DNA from: Tannerella sp.
GTDB taxonomy: Bacteria > Bacteroidota > Bacteroidia > Bacteroidales > Tannerellaceae
Assembly (NCBI GenBank): GCA_031285565.1
Contig: JAITVY010000063.1
Span: 1-64,000 of the forward strand
Length of the DNA stretch: 64,000 bases
Direction of reading: 5' to 3'
Shown: in pieces, positions 1 to 8,028 of the stretch
Layout of the letters: each line of letters opens with the position of its first letter
Position numbering within the stretch: position 1 is the first letter of the stretch
The notes under the pieces: generated by a model
Databases searched by the model: none
Told to the model about the DNA's origin: nothing
What the model saw: the letters and a program-made list of their open reading frames with translations, nothing else
Position numbers and translations under genes: made by a program

Positions 1-121
1 AATATTCAAAGAGCGCATAAGACCAGATCTACATCCGGGCTTTTAATTCATACGATGGGTAAAATTGCCATCGCTTTTATTTATCTTATTTTTTAAATAC
101 TGATTCGCATTATTATTTAAT

Positions 122-523
122 ATGAAAGAAATGGATAATGAACAAATCAAAGCGCTGATTATCGAAATGGAGGTATCAGCATTGGAATAGTGGAATCAGG
201 GTAATCCATCCGGTTATCTGACAATCTATGCACCACAGATTACTTATTTTGATCCGATGCAGGAGAAAAGAATTGATGGTTTCGATAAGCTGGAAGAGCT
301 TTACGAAACGTTAAGGGGCAAAATGCATGTTGACCGGTATGAAATGATTGATCCGAAAGTAGAGCTGTCCGACCGGATGGCAGTACTGACTTATAATTTA
401 AAGTCGTATGCCGGAGAGGCTCTTTGGCATTGGAATTACACAGAAGTATACCGGTTGGATTCGGATAACCAATGGAAGATTGTCCATAACCATTGGTCGT
501 TAGTGCAACCGCAGGCAAAGTGA
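122..523 (+). pseudogene. SnoaL/NTF2-like protein gene interrupted by an amber stop
   Basis: A frame opening at ATG 122 runs to TGA/TAA region at 523 (134 codons) except for one in-frame TAG at 188-190, codon 23. Both sides read as one protein: a short N-terminal helix ending in ALE, then, after the stop, WNQGNPSGYL and YAPQITYFDP, followed by W-rich strands and a VHNHWS end. This is the pattern of SnoaL-like/DUF4440 proteins of the NTF2-like fold, about 130 residues and usually cytosolic; the family has varied roles, so no reaction is assigned. There is no frameshift, so a single C-to-T change of a CAG or CGG-type codon would explain the damage. Restart at ATG 257 would lack the first helix and strand. 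It could also be a sequencing error. Confidence 0.75.
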
Positions 524-653
524 AATTAAATAGATTATTGAATCGTCTCAGCTTATTGTGTATATTGCCGGGACGATTCAATTATATTAGTTTTGTATGG
601 TTTAGGATGGCAATAATTTTATTACTCTGCTTTCACTTTTTAGGCTCAGAACC

Positions 654-1559
654 TTAAAACAGATGCCACATGATTCCGATGGAAACAGGATATAATTCCG
701 GACCTTTGTTGTGTTCAAATAAACTGATCGGTGAATATTTCAGATAAATCCCCCAATGTTTTGTCCCGGCTTGTGCCAACAAGTCCATTGTAACAGGACG
801 CAATGTCATGCCTCCGTCTACTTTTTCCTTGTATGTCTTATTGCTGCCTCCTTCGGTATATTTTATTTTTGAAGACGACCATGTTTTTATAGCACCGACC
901 ACTCCTCCGGAGAAAAATAGTCTGCCTTTCGGGTTTTGCCATTCCAACAGTAATGGAATTGTAATGCTTGTAATTCCAAGTTTACTACTCTTATACTTCC
1001 GGTTTTCAGGATCCTCTACCAGATATGTATAGTCATCTGTTTCTTCAAAATAACGATTTCCTTTGACACTGTAACGTGTCCAGCGCATACCTGCTCCCGT
1101 AACAATAGCCCACCGGTAATGGTGTGAGATGGGAAAGGCACGTTCAAAAACATTCAGATTATATTCAAGCGATTTGCTGCTCTTCAGGGGAATATCGTCC
1201 GAGTCGCCGCCATTACTGAAATCAGTAAAACCTATGCCGAATCCGGCCCAGTGTGGATCGAAACATTGCCTGTTCCATCCTGGTTTCGGAATATTAATTG
1301 TCGCCATATATTTACGTTTTTCACTGCTTTTACCATCACGATAATGTCCTTCGAATATTTTTTCATAAAAAACCGAATCCTGATCATTGTTTAGTTCGTA
1401 TACCTGAACATCAATCCGCTCTTTTTGATCGTTTTCAGTCACGACGATGCGTTTATTATCGGAATTAAAAACTTTTGTTGTATCCGTGTTTCCTGCGTTT
1501 GCAGATAAGGTACTGTATGCTACTATAAAAGATATGGCAAATAAGATAATGCGTTTCAT
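654..1559 (-). CDS. Predicted outer-membrane beta-barrel protein, last gene of an ECF sigma operon
   Basis: Protein of 301 residues with a Sec signal peptide (about residues 1-22, ending near SANA). The second half alternates short amphipathic strands with turns (GFGIGFTDFSNGG, WAIVTGAGMRW, ITIPLLLEW, FFSGGVVGAIKTW, GIYLKYSP) and ends with a terminal phenylalanine (IMWHLF), typical of outer-membrane barrels of the PorT/OmpW-like type. It follows the 151-residue exported protein by 21 nt, so the two are probably co-transcribed with the sigma factor at 3040. Precise family not recognised; role in envelope stress or surface structure is inference from the operon. Confidence 0.65.
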   Translation of the reverse strand: MKRIILFAISFIVAYSTLSANAGNTDTTKVFNSDNKRIVVTENDQKERIDVQVYELNNDQDSVFYEKIFEGHYRDGKSSEKRKYMATINIPKPGWNRQCFDPHWAGFGIGFTDFSNGGDSDDIPLKSSKSLEYNLNVFERAFPISHHYRWAIVTGAGMRWTRYSVKGNRYFEETDDYTYLVEDPENRKYKSSKLGITSITIPLLLEWQNPKGRLFFSGGVVGAIKTWSSSKIKYTEGGSNKTYKEKVDGGMTLRPVTMDLLAQAGTKHWGIYLKYSPISLFEHNKGPELYPVSIGIMWHLF

Positions 1560-1580
1560 AACTTAAGTATATTTAGTTGA

Positions 1581-2036
1581 TTAAAAGTCTTTCTTAGTAA
1601 ATAAAATACTGATAAGGTCGTCGCTATCCAATTCTCCTTCGATATATATAAGTGTGATCACTCCCTTTTGGTTGACTTTGAACAAGATAAAACGATTCAT
1701 ATTACTATTGGATACCGGGATCTGATAATATGCTGAGATAATTCCGCCTTCACTGGTTACCTCTTTTATTTTGTGAGCGCCTTCCTGATCATTTTCAAGG
1801 CATTTCCGGATAAACCGAAGTGCCTCCGGGTCATTTTTTATGGTGATGCTTTTATAGAATGTAATGTCGTATGTGTCGAGCATCTCTTTTGATAACTCTA
1901 CCATTACCACATCTTTGCGTTTCCCATATATATGGAATACATCTTTAATCTTTAAATTTTCCTGTGTATTGACTGCTCCGGCAATGAATGGAACCAAAAA
2001 TACACATGTCAGGATGATAATTAATTGCTTCTTCAT
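1581..2036 (-). CDS. Small exported protein of unknown function (DUF4252/DUF6108-like)
   Basis: Protein of 151 residues with a signal peptide (MKKQLIIILTCVFLVPFIAGA). The mature part has an alpha/beta look with EMLDTYDITFYKSITIK followed by EALRFIRKCL and a C-terminal IYIEGELDSDDLISIL segment. This arrangement resembles small exported Bacteroidetes proteins that accompany orphan ECF sigma factors (DUF4252 or DUF6108 type), but the assignment is from memory of the pattern and is tentative. It lies 12 nt after the membrane protein gene and 21 nt before the barrel gene, so it is part of the same operon. Confidence 0.6.
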   Translation of the reverse strand: MKKQLIIILTCVFLVPFIAGAVNTQENLKIKDVFHIYGKRKDVVMVELSKEMLDTYDITFYKSITIKNDPEALRFIRKCLENDQEGAHKIKEVTSEGGIISAYYQIPVSNSNMNRFILFKVNQKGVITLIYIEGELDSDDLISILFTKKDF

Positions 2037-2048
2037 ATCAAAAACCCT

Positions 2049-2534
2049 TTATTCGTTGAACAGCGATTCGAATTCTTTTAACTGGCTTTCTACAATATTC
2101 ATATTACCGGACGGGGTTTCCGAAAAGAAATCATCGTCATCTGATACTTCCCGCAGTGTTCGTTGCATAGCATTATGTATCATATCCGCATCCGTATAGC
2201 AACGTCCGTCAATAATTACATAATTGCTTCCGGCAGGACATTTTTTTTGTGCTATTGAAAAATGGAATGCACCTATTATTAATGCAATACATGCCGCTAC
2301 ACTACTTAGCCACAGAACCCAGTTCTTTTTTATCCGGAATTGACCTGTTGTGCTAGCTTCCGCATTTTTTATTTCATTATCGAAATAGGTAAATAATGGT
2401 GTGTACATGACCAGGTCGTCCGGTATGTTGCCGGATGTAAAGAACCGGCGAAGAACCGCTTCTTCATCGGACGAAGTAAGCCCTTCAAAATATTTTTCAA
2501 TTAATTCATTTATATTGTCCATATATTTTTTCAT
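2049..2534 (-). CDS. Single-span membrane protein, putative anti-sigma factor
   Basis: Protein of 161 residues. The N-terminal about 70 residues are acidic and helical (EKYFEGLTSSDEEAVLRRFF resembles the small zinc-less anti-sigma N-termini of Bacteroidetes), followed by one membrane helix at about residues 73-94 (WVLWLSSVAACIALIIGAF) and a periplasmic tail rich in Asp and Glu. Its ATG overlaps the sigma-factor stop by 4 nt (ATGA), a sign of translational coupling. Position and topology suggest it restrains the adjacent sigma factor. No FecR domain is present, unlike the anti-sigma factors of the PULs. Confidence 0.65.
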   Translation of the reverse strand: MKKYMDNINELIEKYFEGLTSSDEEAVLRRFFTSGNIPDDLVMYTPLFTYFDNEIKNAEASTTGQFRIKKNWVLWLSSVAACIALIIGAFHFSIAQKKCPAGSNYVIIDGRCYTDADMIHNAMQRTLREVSDDDDFFSETPSGNMNIVESQLKEFESLFNE

Positions 2535-3040
2535 TTACCGTTGATGCTATTTAGTCGTATTAACTGCTCACGAATCTTTTTTCTTGCCCTTGAAAGGTTT
2601 ACCCTTACAGCTTCTATTTGCGTTCCGGTTATCTGGGATATCTCAGATAACTCATATCCTTCAACATCTTTCATATGAATAATCGTTTGTTGGAGTGTAG
2701 GCAGAGCCTTGATAAACTGTTTAATAAATGCTGCCGCTTCTTTTTGTTCAATAAGCTTATCCGGATTGGTAGCCGTATCAGGCCGGTTTATATTTTCCAA
2801 GTCAAGATATTCGTTACCAGGCCGTTTAAGTTCGTCTAATACTTTATTTTTAGTCACTTTAAACGCCAGAGCCTCCACACTTTGATATTCGTCTAATTTG
2901 TCACGAATAGACCATAGTTTCAGGAAGACTTCCTGCACAAGATCTTCAGCTTCCACCTGATTTCCGGCAAGCTTATGCGTGTATACAAGCAGTTTTTCCC
3001 GAAGAGGGACTACAGTCTTTTTAAACGTTTCAAGTTCCAT
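2531..3040 (-). CDS. ECF-family RNA polymerase sigma factor
   Basis: Protein of 169 residues. Region 2 is visible as KLAGNQVEAEDLVQEVFLKLW and region 4 as LPTLQQTIIHMKDVEGYELSEISQITG...VRVNLSRARKKIREQL, the helix-turn-helix that reads the -35 element. It is the first gene of a four-gene minus-strand operon with a putative anti-sigma factor, a small exported protein and an outer-membrane barrel. It is not next to a SusC gene, so it is more likely an envelope or stress regulator than a PUL regulator (inference). An octamer GATCTTTG, near the TAnnTTTG box, lies 58 nt upstream (3098-3105) but lacks a good -33 partner. Confidence 0.9.
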   Translation of the reverse strand: MELETFKKTVVPLREKLLVYTHKLAGNQVEAEDLVQEVFLKLWSIRDKLDEYQSVEALAFKVTKNKVLDELKRPGNEYLDLENINRPDTATNPDKLIEQKEAAAFIKQFIKALPTLQQTIIHMKDVEGYELSEISQITGTQIEAVRVNLSRARKKIREQLIRLNSINGK

Positions 3041-3226
3041 CTCTGTTTATATGACGAATAAACATGAAAAACGTAACATGGAAAATAATGGTTTATGCAA
3101 AGATCGTGTAAAAAATGCAATAAGTTATTCTATATACTCAGCAAGTATCCAAATTGTAGTACTTGTTGGATATTTGATATGGGAGGAATATAGATGATAT
3201 AGGGAAAAGGCTTTGATATATAGAAT

Positions 3227-3262
3227 GAGAGTGCCTCAAATCATATTTTTTGAGACACTCTC
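3227..3262 (-). terminator. Strong hairpin downstream of gadB
   Basis: Arms 3227-3240 and 3249-3262 pair with a single mismatch around an 8-nt loop (GAGAGTGcCTCAAA with TTTGAGaCACTCTC). It lies 39 nt past the gadB stop in the direction of gadB transcription. T-runs flank it weakly on both sides, so it may work in both directions. Confidence 0.7.
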
Positions 3263-3300
3263 TTCTTTAATAAACGAACAAGCTAAATTTAAGTAGGCTT

Positions 3301-4701
3301 TTATGAATGGTTGAAACCTCCGGATAACTCCTGGCATCCTTTTTTAGTAACCGGATGTTCTTTGAAATAATCAATACAACGCTTCAGATCGTCAATCATC
3401 AATTGAGCCATATCATGACTGAATCCGTGACGTATCAACACACGTTGAATAACCATATCCTGGGCATTTACGGGTAATGAGTAAGAAGCAATTTGCCATC
3501 CGCGCATACGCATACGGTCGGACAGGTCGTATAAGCTGAATCCGGGATCAATGTCTTTTTTCAACATCCATGCAGCTCCGGGTATAGCTGATTTGCCGTC
3601 ATACAGTAACTCGAATAAGCCTAGCTTTTTTACTTCTTCGGCAATGAAGATACCATGTTCCAAACACGCCTGCTGTATCCGCGCATAGCCTTCTTTTCCG
3701 TGACGGATCAGGTTATAGTATTGTGCTACGATTTGTCCGCCGGGACGTGAAAAGTTTAGTGCAAATGTCGGTAAGTTTCCACCAAGGTAATTCACATTGA
3801 AAATGAGCTCTTCGGGTAAATCTGATTTTTCACGCCATACTACCCAACCTACGCCCAATGGTGATAATCCGAATTTGTGGCCGGAGGCGTTGATTGATTT
3901 CACCCGCGGCAATCTGAAATCCCATACAATATCTTTTTGAATAAAAGGAGCCAGGAAGCCACCGCTTGCGGCATCAACATGAATCGGAATATCAAGTCCA
4001 TTCTCTTCTTCGTATTTATCCAAAGCGTCGCTGATTGCTTTTACATCTTCATACTGAAGCGTAAAAGTTACTCCGAAAGTCGGAACCACTCCGATGGTGT
4101 TTTCATCAATGCGTTTAATGACTTCTTCGGGAGTCATTAATAAACGATCGTGTTCCATCGGTATCTCGCGTATCTCTACATCAAAATAACGTGCAAACTT
4201 GTGCCAGCAGATCTGTACTGGTCCGGTTATAATGTTGGGTTTGTCTGTACTTTTACCTGCTTTACGCCTTTTTTCGCGCCATTTCCATTTGAGTGCTAGT
4301 CCTCCGAGCATGGCAGCTTCACTTGACCCGGTGGTTGAACAACCTATCGTAGTGCTGCTTTGAGGTGAGTTCCATAAATCAGCCAGAATATGTACGCAAC
4401 GGTTTTCAATTTCAGCTGTTTGGGGATATTCGTCTTTATCAATCATGTTTTTGTCAATACATTTATCCATGATGATATGTGTTTCGTCATCCAGATATGT
4501 CTGGCAAAAAGTTGCCAGATTTTGCTTGGCGTTTCCATCCAATAATAATTCATCCAGAATCAGATCTTTAACTACTTTGGGATCATTGGGTTGGTCTCCC
4601 ATTTTATACTTTGGAATTGCTTCCTCCGATACCGGCTGTGCATACGTATCAAAAACGCTTTCGCTTTTATGGGATTTTCGGTTTACCAGATGTAGTGCCA
4701 T
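3301..4701 (-). CDS. gadB: Glutamate decarboxylase (PLP-dependent)
   Basis: Converts L-glutamate to GABA and CO2 in the cytosol, consuming a proton, as in the glutamate-dependent acid-resistance system. The protein has 466 residues, the same length as Escherichia coli GadB. Visible motifs: [14 protein letters not shown] (phosphate and substrate region), HVDAASGGF with His241 and Asp243, and [10 protein letters not shown] whose Lys276 should carry the PLP Schiff base; these match the E. coli numbering. The C-terminus ends in FNHS, placing a histidine at position 465, the place of the E. coli His465 that caps the active site at neutral pH. No GadC antiporter or glutaminase lies in the window, so the transporter must be elsewhere. 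Confidence 0.97.
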   Translation of the reverse strand: MALHLVNRKSHKSESVFDTYAQPVSEEAIPKYKMGDQPNDPKVVKDLILDELLLDGNAKQNLATFCQTYLDDETHIIMDKCIDKNMIDKDEYPQTAEIENRCVHILADLWNSPQSSTTIGCSTTGSSEAAMLGGLALKWKWREKRRKAGKSTDKPNIITGPVQICWHKFARYFDVEIREIPMEHDRLLMTPEEVIKRIDENTIGVVPTFGVTFTLQYEDVKAISDALDKYEEENGLDIPIHVDAASGGFLAPFIQKDIVWDFRLPRVKSINASGHKFGLSPLGVGWVVWREKSDLPEELIFNVNYLGGNLPTFALNFSRPGGQIVAQYYNLIRHGKEGYARIQQACLEHGIFIAEEVKKLGLFELLYDGKSAIPGAAWMLKKDIDPGFSLYDLSDRMRMRGWQIASYSLPVNAQDMVIQRVLIRHGFSHDMAQLMIDDLKRCIDYFKEHPVTKKGCQELSGGFNHS

Positions 4702-4899
4702 ATGATTTTGTTTTTGTATTTTTATAGTTAACTCTGAAAGAAGAATTAGCTATAAAGAAAAATGGATATTTTATTTGCCTTCCGGTCTATAAAACAAATC
4801 TGCTATCTTTTTAGTTATTGGAATATCGTTAATTATTGTTTTGCTATGCGATGTTTATGGCAATTTAACTGATTGTTAAAGAGGAAGAATATGTTTGTT

Positions 4900-5256
4900 T
4901 TATATATTGCTTTCGTTATATTGATACCAGTCGATATAATAGATTGCATTCTCAATTTCGTCATGTGTATCGATAAACTCCCCGATGTATTGAGGAATGT
5001 TTTTCTTTGCTTTTCTAAAGTATGTTTCTAATGACTCATTGCTCCTGCTTAATTCTTTGAACGAAATGTTATATGTTCCTTTTACCTCATTATTATCCCA
5101 TTGGTATACGATAATAAATTCTACTTCTATATCAGGTTCTACATAGCACATAAATATGATATGTCCTACGGTTTTAATGTAATTGCATCCGCTATCCAGT
5201 TTATCTTCATTAAACCCGCTTTTTCTTAATGCTTTTTCTAACGCCTGTACTTTCAT
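4900..5256 (-). CDS. Small protein of unknown function
   Basis: Protein of 118 residues without a signal peptide or membrane segment. It starts with KVQALEKALRKSGFNEDKLDSG, followed by predicted strands (VGHIIFMCYVEPDIEVEFIIVYQW) and an acidic, tyrosine-rich C-terminus (IENAIYYIDWYQYNES). The mixed alpha/beta order resembles small immunity-like or DUF proteins, but I do not recognise a family. It stands alone between gadB and the divergent lactonase gene; AT-rich composition is similar to its surroundings. A gap of about 200 nt on its 3' side (4702-4899) holds the gadB leader and shows no gene. Confidence 0.5.
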   Translation of the reverse strand: MKVQALEKALRKSGFNEDKLDSGCNYIKTVGHIIFMCYVEPDIEVEFIIVYQWDNNEVKGTYNISFKELSRSNESLETYFRKAKKNIPQYIGEFIDTHDEIENAIYYIDWYQYNESNI

Positions 5257-5442
5257 TGTTGATTAATCTGGTTATTTAAAAGTCTCTTGATATATAAACA
5301 GGATACAAAAGCTGATTGTTCAATTATACCGGTTGTTGTACTATTCCTATATTCATTTTTTTTATTGAAATTTAAACGGATTATGTGGTTTTCGTTGTAT
5401 ATTCGCATATATGAGTAATTGGATTCTAAAAACAAACCTCTC

Positions 5443-6561
5443 ATGAAAGTTGTTAAAACAATATGTATTTTTTGGATAGTAATTATGTGTATTAGTTGTC
5501 AAAGAAAATCAGAATTAACGATCGTTGTAGGCACTTATACAAGTGGCAGTAGTGAAGGGATTTATACGTACCGGTTTAACACAGACGATCTTACTGTAAC
5601 TCCATTAAGTACGGCTGCGATTGATAATCCTTCGTATCTGGCAGTTTCTCCGGACTCGAAATTTGTATATGCTGTTAGTGAGTCGGGTAAAGAAAATTCT
5701 GCAGTCAGTGCATTTGCCTTTGATAAAGAGAAGGGTACAATGCAATTTATAAACCGGGTGAAAGTGGAAGCAGATCCTTGTTATATTATATTGGATTCTA
5801 AACGAAATTTTGTTGCTACAGCAAATTATAGTGCTGGGTCGGTGTCATTTGTGCCGATAGCTACAGATGGCCGTTTACTTGAAAATGGTCATTCGTTGGA
5901 ATTCTATGGTAAAGGAACGGATTCTGTTCGCCAAACTAAACCGCATTTGCACTGCCTGGCGATGGCGCCTGATAAACAATCGCTTTTTGTTACCGACCTG
6001 GGTACCGACCGTATTTCACGGATTGATATTCATGCAAATAAAAAAGGAGAACTACCTGATTTTAGTTACAATGAATCTTATTATACCCGATTGGAGCCTC
6101 GTTCCGGGCCTCGTCATTTGATATTTAACCGGAAAGAGTCACATGCATACCTGATTAATGAGATTTCCGGTATGGTAGTGGTTTTTACGGTTGATTCAAA
6201 AAATAATATGGAACAGGTTCAGTCGATTCTGGCTGATACTTGTTATGCAGAGGGGAGTGCTGATATCCATCTTTCGCCGGATGGGATGTTTTTGTACGCT
6301 TCTACCCGTTTAAAAGGGGATGGGATTGTTATCTTTAAAGTCGATTCTGAGGGGCAATTGAGCCGGGTAGGTTATCAGGCAACAGGAAAACATCCTCGTA
6401 ACTTCATCATTACGCCGGATGGCAATTTAATGTTGGTGGCCTGTAAAGATGCAGGTATGATTCAGATTTTCCGTATAAATAAACAGACTGGCCAATTGAC
6501 AGATTCCGGTAAAAGTATCGCAATTGATCAGCCGGTTTGCATAAAGATAATTGAAAATTGA
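5443..6561 (+). CDS. Lactonase-family seven-bladed beta-propeller lipoprotein (6-phosphogluconolactonase-like)
   Basis: Protein of 372 residues from ATG 5443; an in-frame TTG 24 nt upstream would only add residues before the signal peptide. The N-terminus MKVVKTICIFWIVIMCISCQ is a lipoprotein signal with the lipobox cysteine in CISC. The mature part repeats propeller strands: VVGTYTSGSSEGIYTYRF, NPSYLAVSPDSKFVYAVSE, KPHLHCLAMAPDKQSLFVTDLGTDRI, GPRHLIFNRKESHAYLINE, HPRNFIITPDGNLMLVACKD. This is the YbhE/Pgl (lactonase) pattern, whose members hydrolyse lactones such as 6-phosphogluconolactone, although the extracytoplasmic location suggests another lactone substrate. The last codons and stop (IIEN-stop) are formed by a repeated ATTGAAA phrase. 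Confidence 0.85.
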   Translation: MKVVKTICIFWIVIMCISCQRKSELTIVVGTYTSGSSEGIYTYRFNTDDLTVTPLSTAAIDNPSYLAVSPDSKFVYAVSESGKENSAVSAFAFDKEKGTMQFINRVKVEADPCYIILDSKRNFVATANYSAGSVSFVPIATDGRLLENGHSLEFYGKGTDSVRQTKPHLHCLAMAPDKQSLFVTDLGTDRISRIDIHANKKGELPDFSYNESYYTRLEPRSGPRHLIFNRKESHAYLINEISGMVVVFTVDSKNNMEQVQSILADTCYAEGSADIHLSPDGMFLYASTRLKGDGIVIFKVDSEGQLSRVGYQATGKHPRNFIITPDGNLMLVACKDAGMIQIFRINKQTGQLTDSGKSIAIDQPVCIKIIEN

Positions 6562-6616
6562 AAATTGAAAGTGGAAAATTGAAAATGAGAAAGATATTCG
6601 CTTTCAACTTTCAATT
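6553..6616. repeat. ATTGAAA-type phrase repeat and hairpin between convergent genes
   Basis: Three tandem variants of AATTGAAA are followed by a reversed copy. Arms 6563-6572 (AATTGAAAGT) and 6607-6616 (ACTTTCAATT) are exact reverse complements, with an inner pair GAAAG/CTTTC at 6589-6593 and 6601-6605. It covers the lactonase stop and the end of the VWA gene and could terminate both. A related phrase lies at 58151-58182. Confidence 0.7.
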
Positions 6617-7781
6617 ATTCTGCCGTGTATCCTTTAGCTAAAGCTACATCAAGGACAGATTGTGTGATGGCCTTGCCAAGATCGTCGCCACCGTCACCTT
6701 GCTTTTTCGTTTCTTCATCAATATATGCCTGGCGTTGTTTGGCTAATGTTTCTATTTCCTCTTGGATAGTTTTACGTTCAGCTTCTTTTTGGGCTAATAA
6801 TACTTTTAGTTCATCTTTTGATTTGCCTTGTAATTCGTCCGGCAGGTCTTTATCAGCAATCTTTTCCACGGCTTTGGCATCTTCTTTTGCCAGGTCTACC
6901 AAGTCCCATGAGCTGTTTTTATAGACTGACTTACTTTTACTGACGATTCGTTCTGTTTCGTTAGCAGCAGAAATAGAACGGGCGTTTACATCCTGTGCCC
7001 GCTGGTTTTGTTTACTATACTCTCCCAATTCTCCGTAACCAATATATGTTGCGTTTAACCGGGCATTGCAACCGCTTATGCGGTCGTCGTAGGGTGTAGA
7101 GATATAACGAACCCTTTCGTTATGGTTTATATTGAAATACTTCCCTTTTCCTTTAACAGCGCCATCACGCCATTTACCGTCTATTCCTTCTTCAGCATCT
7201 CCGCAATGAATCGTATTGATGAAGATATTTTTGGCTAATGCATTATTGATAGCTTCTATGTAATGGGTACGGCCTTGTGTAAAGGGTTCATTACCGGCAA
7301 TATAAATTAACCGGATATCGTTGTCGTTTTTTCCCCATTCTAATTGTTGGGTTGCTTTATTAATAACCGCACCACAATATTCATCGCCGCCTAATGTGGT
7401 TAAGGCAAATAATTTCTGGGAGATTAGATCGAGGTCTGTACTTAATGGTAAAACCTGACGGATGTATTCATCGTTGTGGATGTTATTATTACCATATTCG
7501 TACAATGCGATTTCGAGTACGGGTTCTTTTCCCTGTAGCTTTAAAGTGGTTAACGTGTTTACAATATTCCATAAGCGCGACTTGGCTTGTTCAATTAGCC
7601 CATCCATACTACTGGATGTATCCAGTAAGATTGCAACCTGAATCTTTGCTTTTCCTTTCACTGTTTCTGCGTTATAAGCTGTTTCTGCCTGTTCCGGTTC
7701 AGGGTTTTCTGCTTTTACCTGTTTGCAGCCACATAATAAAATGCTCATACATAAATAACCGGTAAATAAAAATTGTTTCAT
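6615..7781 (-). CDS. VWA-domain lipoprotein
   Basis: Protein of 388 residues. The N-terminal signal ends at a lipobox (LLCGC, cysteine 19). A von Willebrand A domain follows from about residue 47: VAILLDTSSSMDG carries the metal-binding DxSxS motif (Asp54, Ser56, Ser58), with further core pieces IALYEYGN and IRLIYIAGNEPF. After the VWA domain there is a conserved-looking YISTPYDDRISGCNARLNATYIGYGELGEY segment and, at residues about 300-360, a charged coiled-coil helix (DELKVLLAQKEAERKTIQEEIETLAKQRQ). Such proteins are thought to act as scaffolds at the envelope; partner unknown. A TATTTTTG box at 7810-7817 on this strand may be its promoter. Divergent from the histidine kinase operon. Confidence 0.8.
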   Translation of the reverse strand: MKQFLFTGYLCMSILLCGCKQVKAENPEPEQAETAYNAETVKGKAKIQVAILLDTSSSMDGLIEQAKSRLWNIVNTLTTLKLQGKEPVLEIALYEYGNNNIHNDEYIRQVLPLSTDLDLISQKLFALTTLGGDEYCGAVINKATQQLEWGKNDNDIRLIYIAGNEPFTQGRTHYIEAINNALAKNIFINTIHCGDAEEGIDGKWRDGAVKGKGKYFNINHNERVRYISTPYDDRISGCNARLNATYIGYGELGEYSKQNQRAQDVNARSISAANETERIVSKSKSVYKNSSWDLVDLAKEDAKAVEKIADKDLPDELQGKSKDELKVLLAQKEAERKTIQEEIETLAKQRQAYIDEETKKQGDGGDDLGKAITQSVLDVALAKGYTAE

Positions 7782-7809
7782 ATCTGTATAATTTTAGTGC
7801 TTTATGAAG

Positions 7810-7817
7810 CAAAAATA
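7810..7817 (-). promoter_or_regulatory. Possible -7 box of the VWA gene
   Basis: TATTTTTG on the minus strand fits TAnnTTTG exactly and lies 29 nt before the VWA start codon. The expected TTTG at -33 is not clear: a CTTG occurs at 7842-7845, 24 nt away, which is longer than usual. Confidence 0.35.
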
Positions 7818-8028
7818 ATGTTACGGAAATCGGTTTTCGGACAAGAATGGGTGAACCCCCGTTTTTAATAAGTGAAACATGCTGGATAAATGGTTGAAAA
7901 GTTTTTTCTTTGTAATTAGATAGTAGTTAGGAGCAAGTCGTTTGTAGTTAGTAGTAAAGATGAAAACAACCCCAAGCTCCTGGGAGGCTTCAATGGTAAA
8001 AGAGGGAAAGGGGATAAATGATTAAGTA

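Noticed and set aside
1-96. Open frame of 31 codons at the left edge ending in a hydrophobic stretch and TAA at 94-96
   Set aside because: Could be the end of a membrane protein, but is too short to support without upstream sequence.
5253-5444. 63-residue frame overlapping the start of the unknown gene at 5256 and the lactonase start
   Set aside because: AT-rich, no domain or signal, its start overlaps the lactonase coding start, and the region is better explained as divergent promoters.
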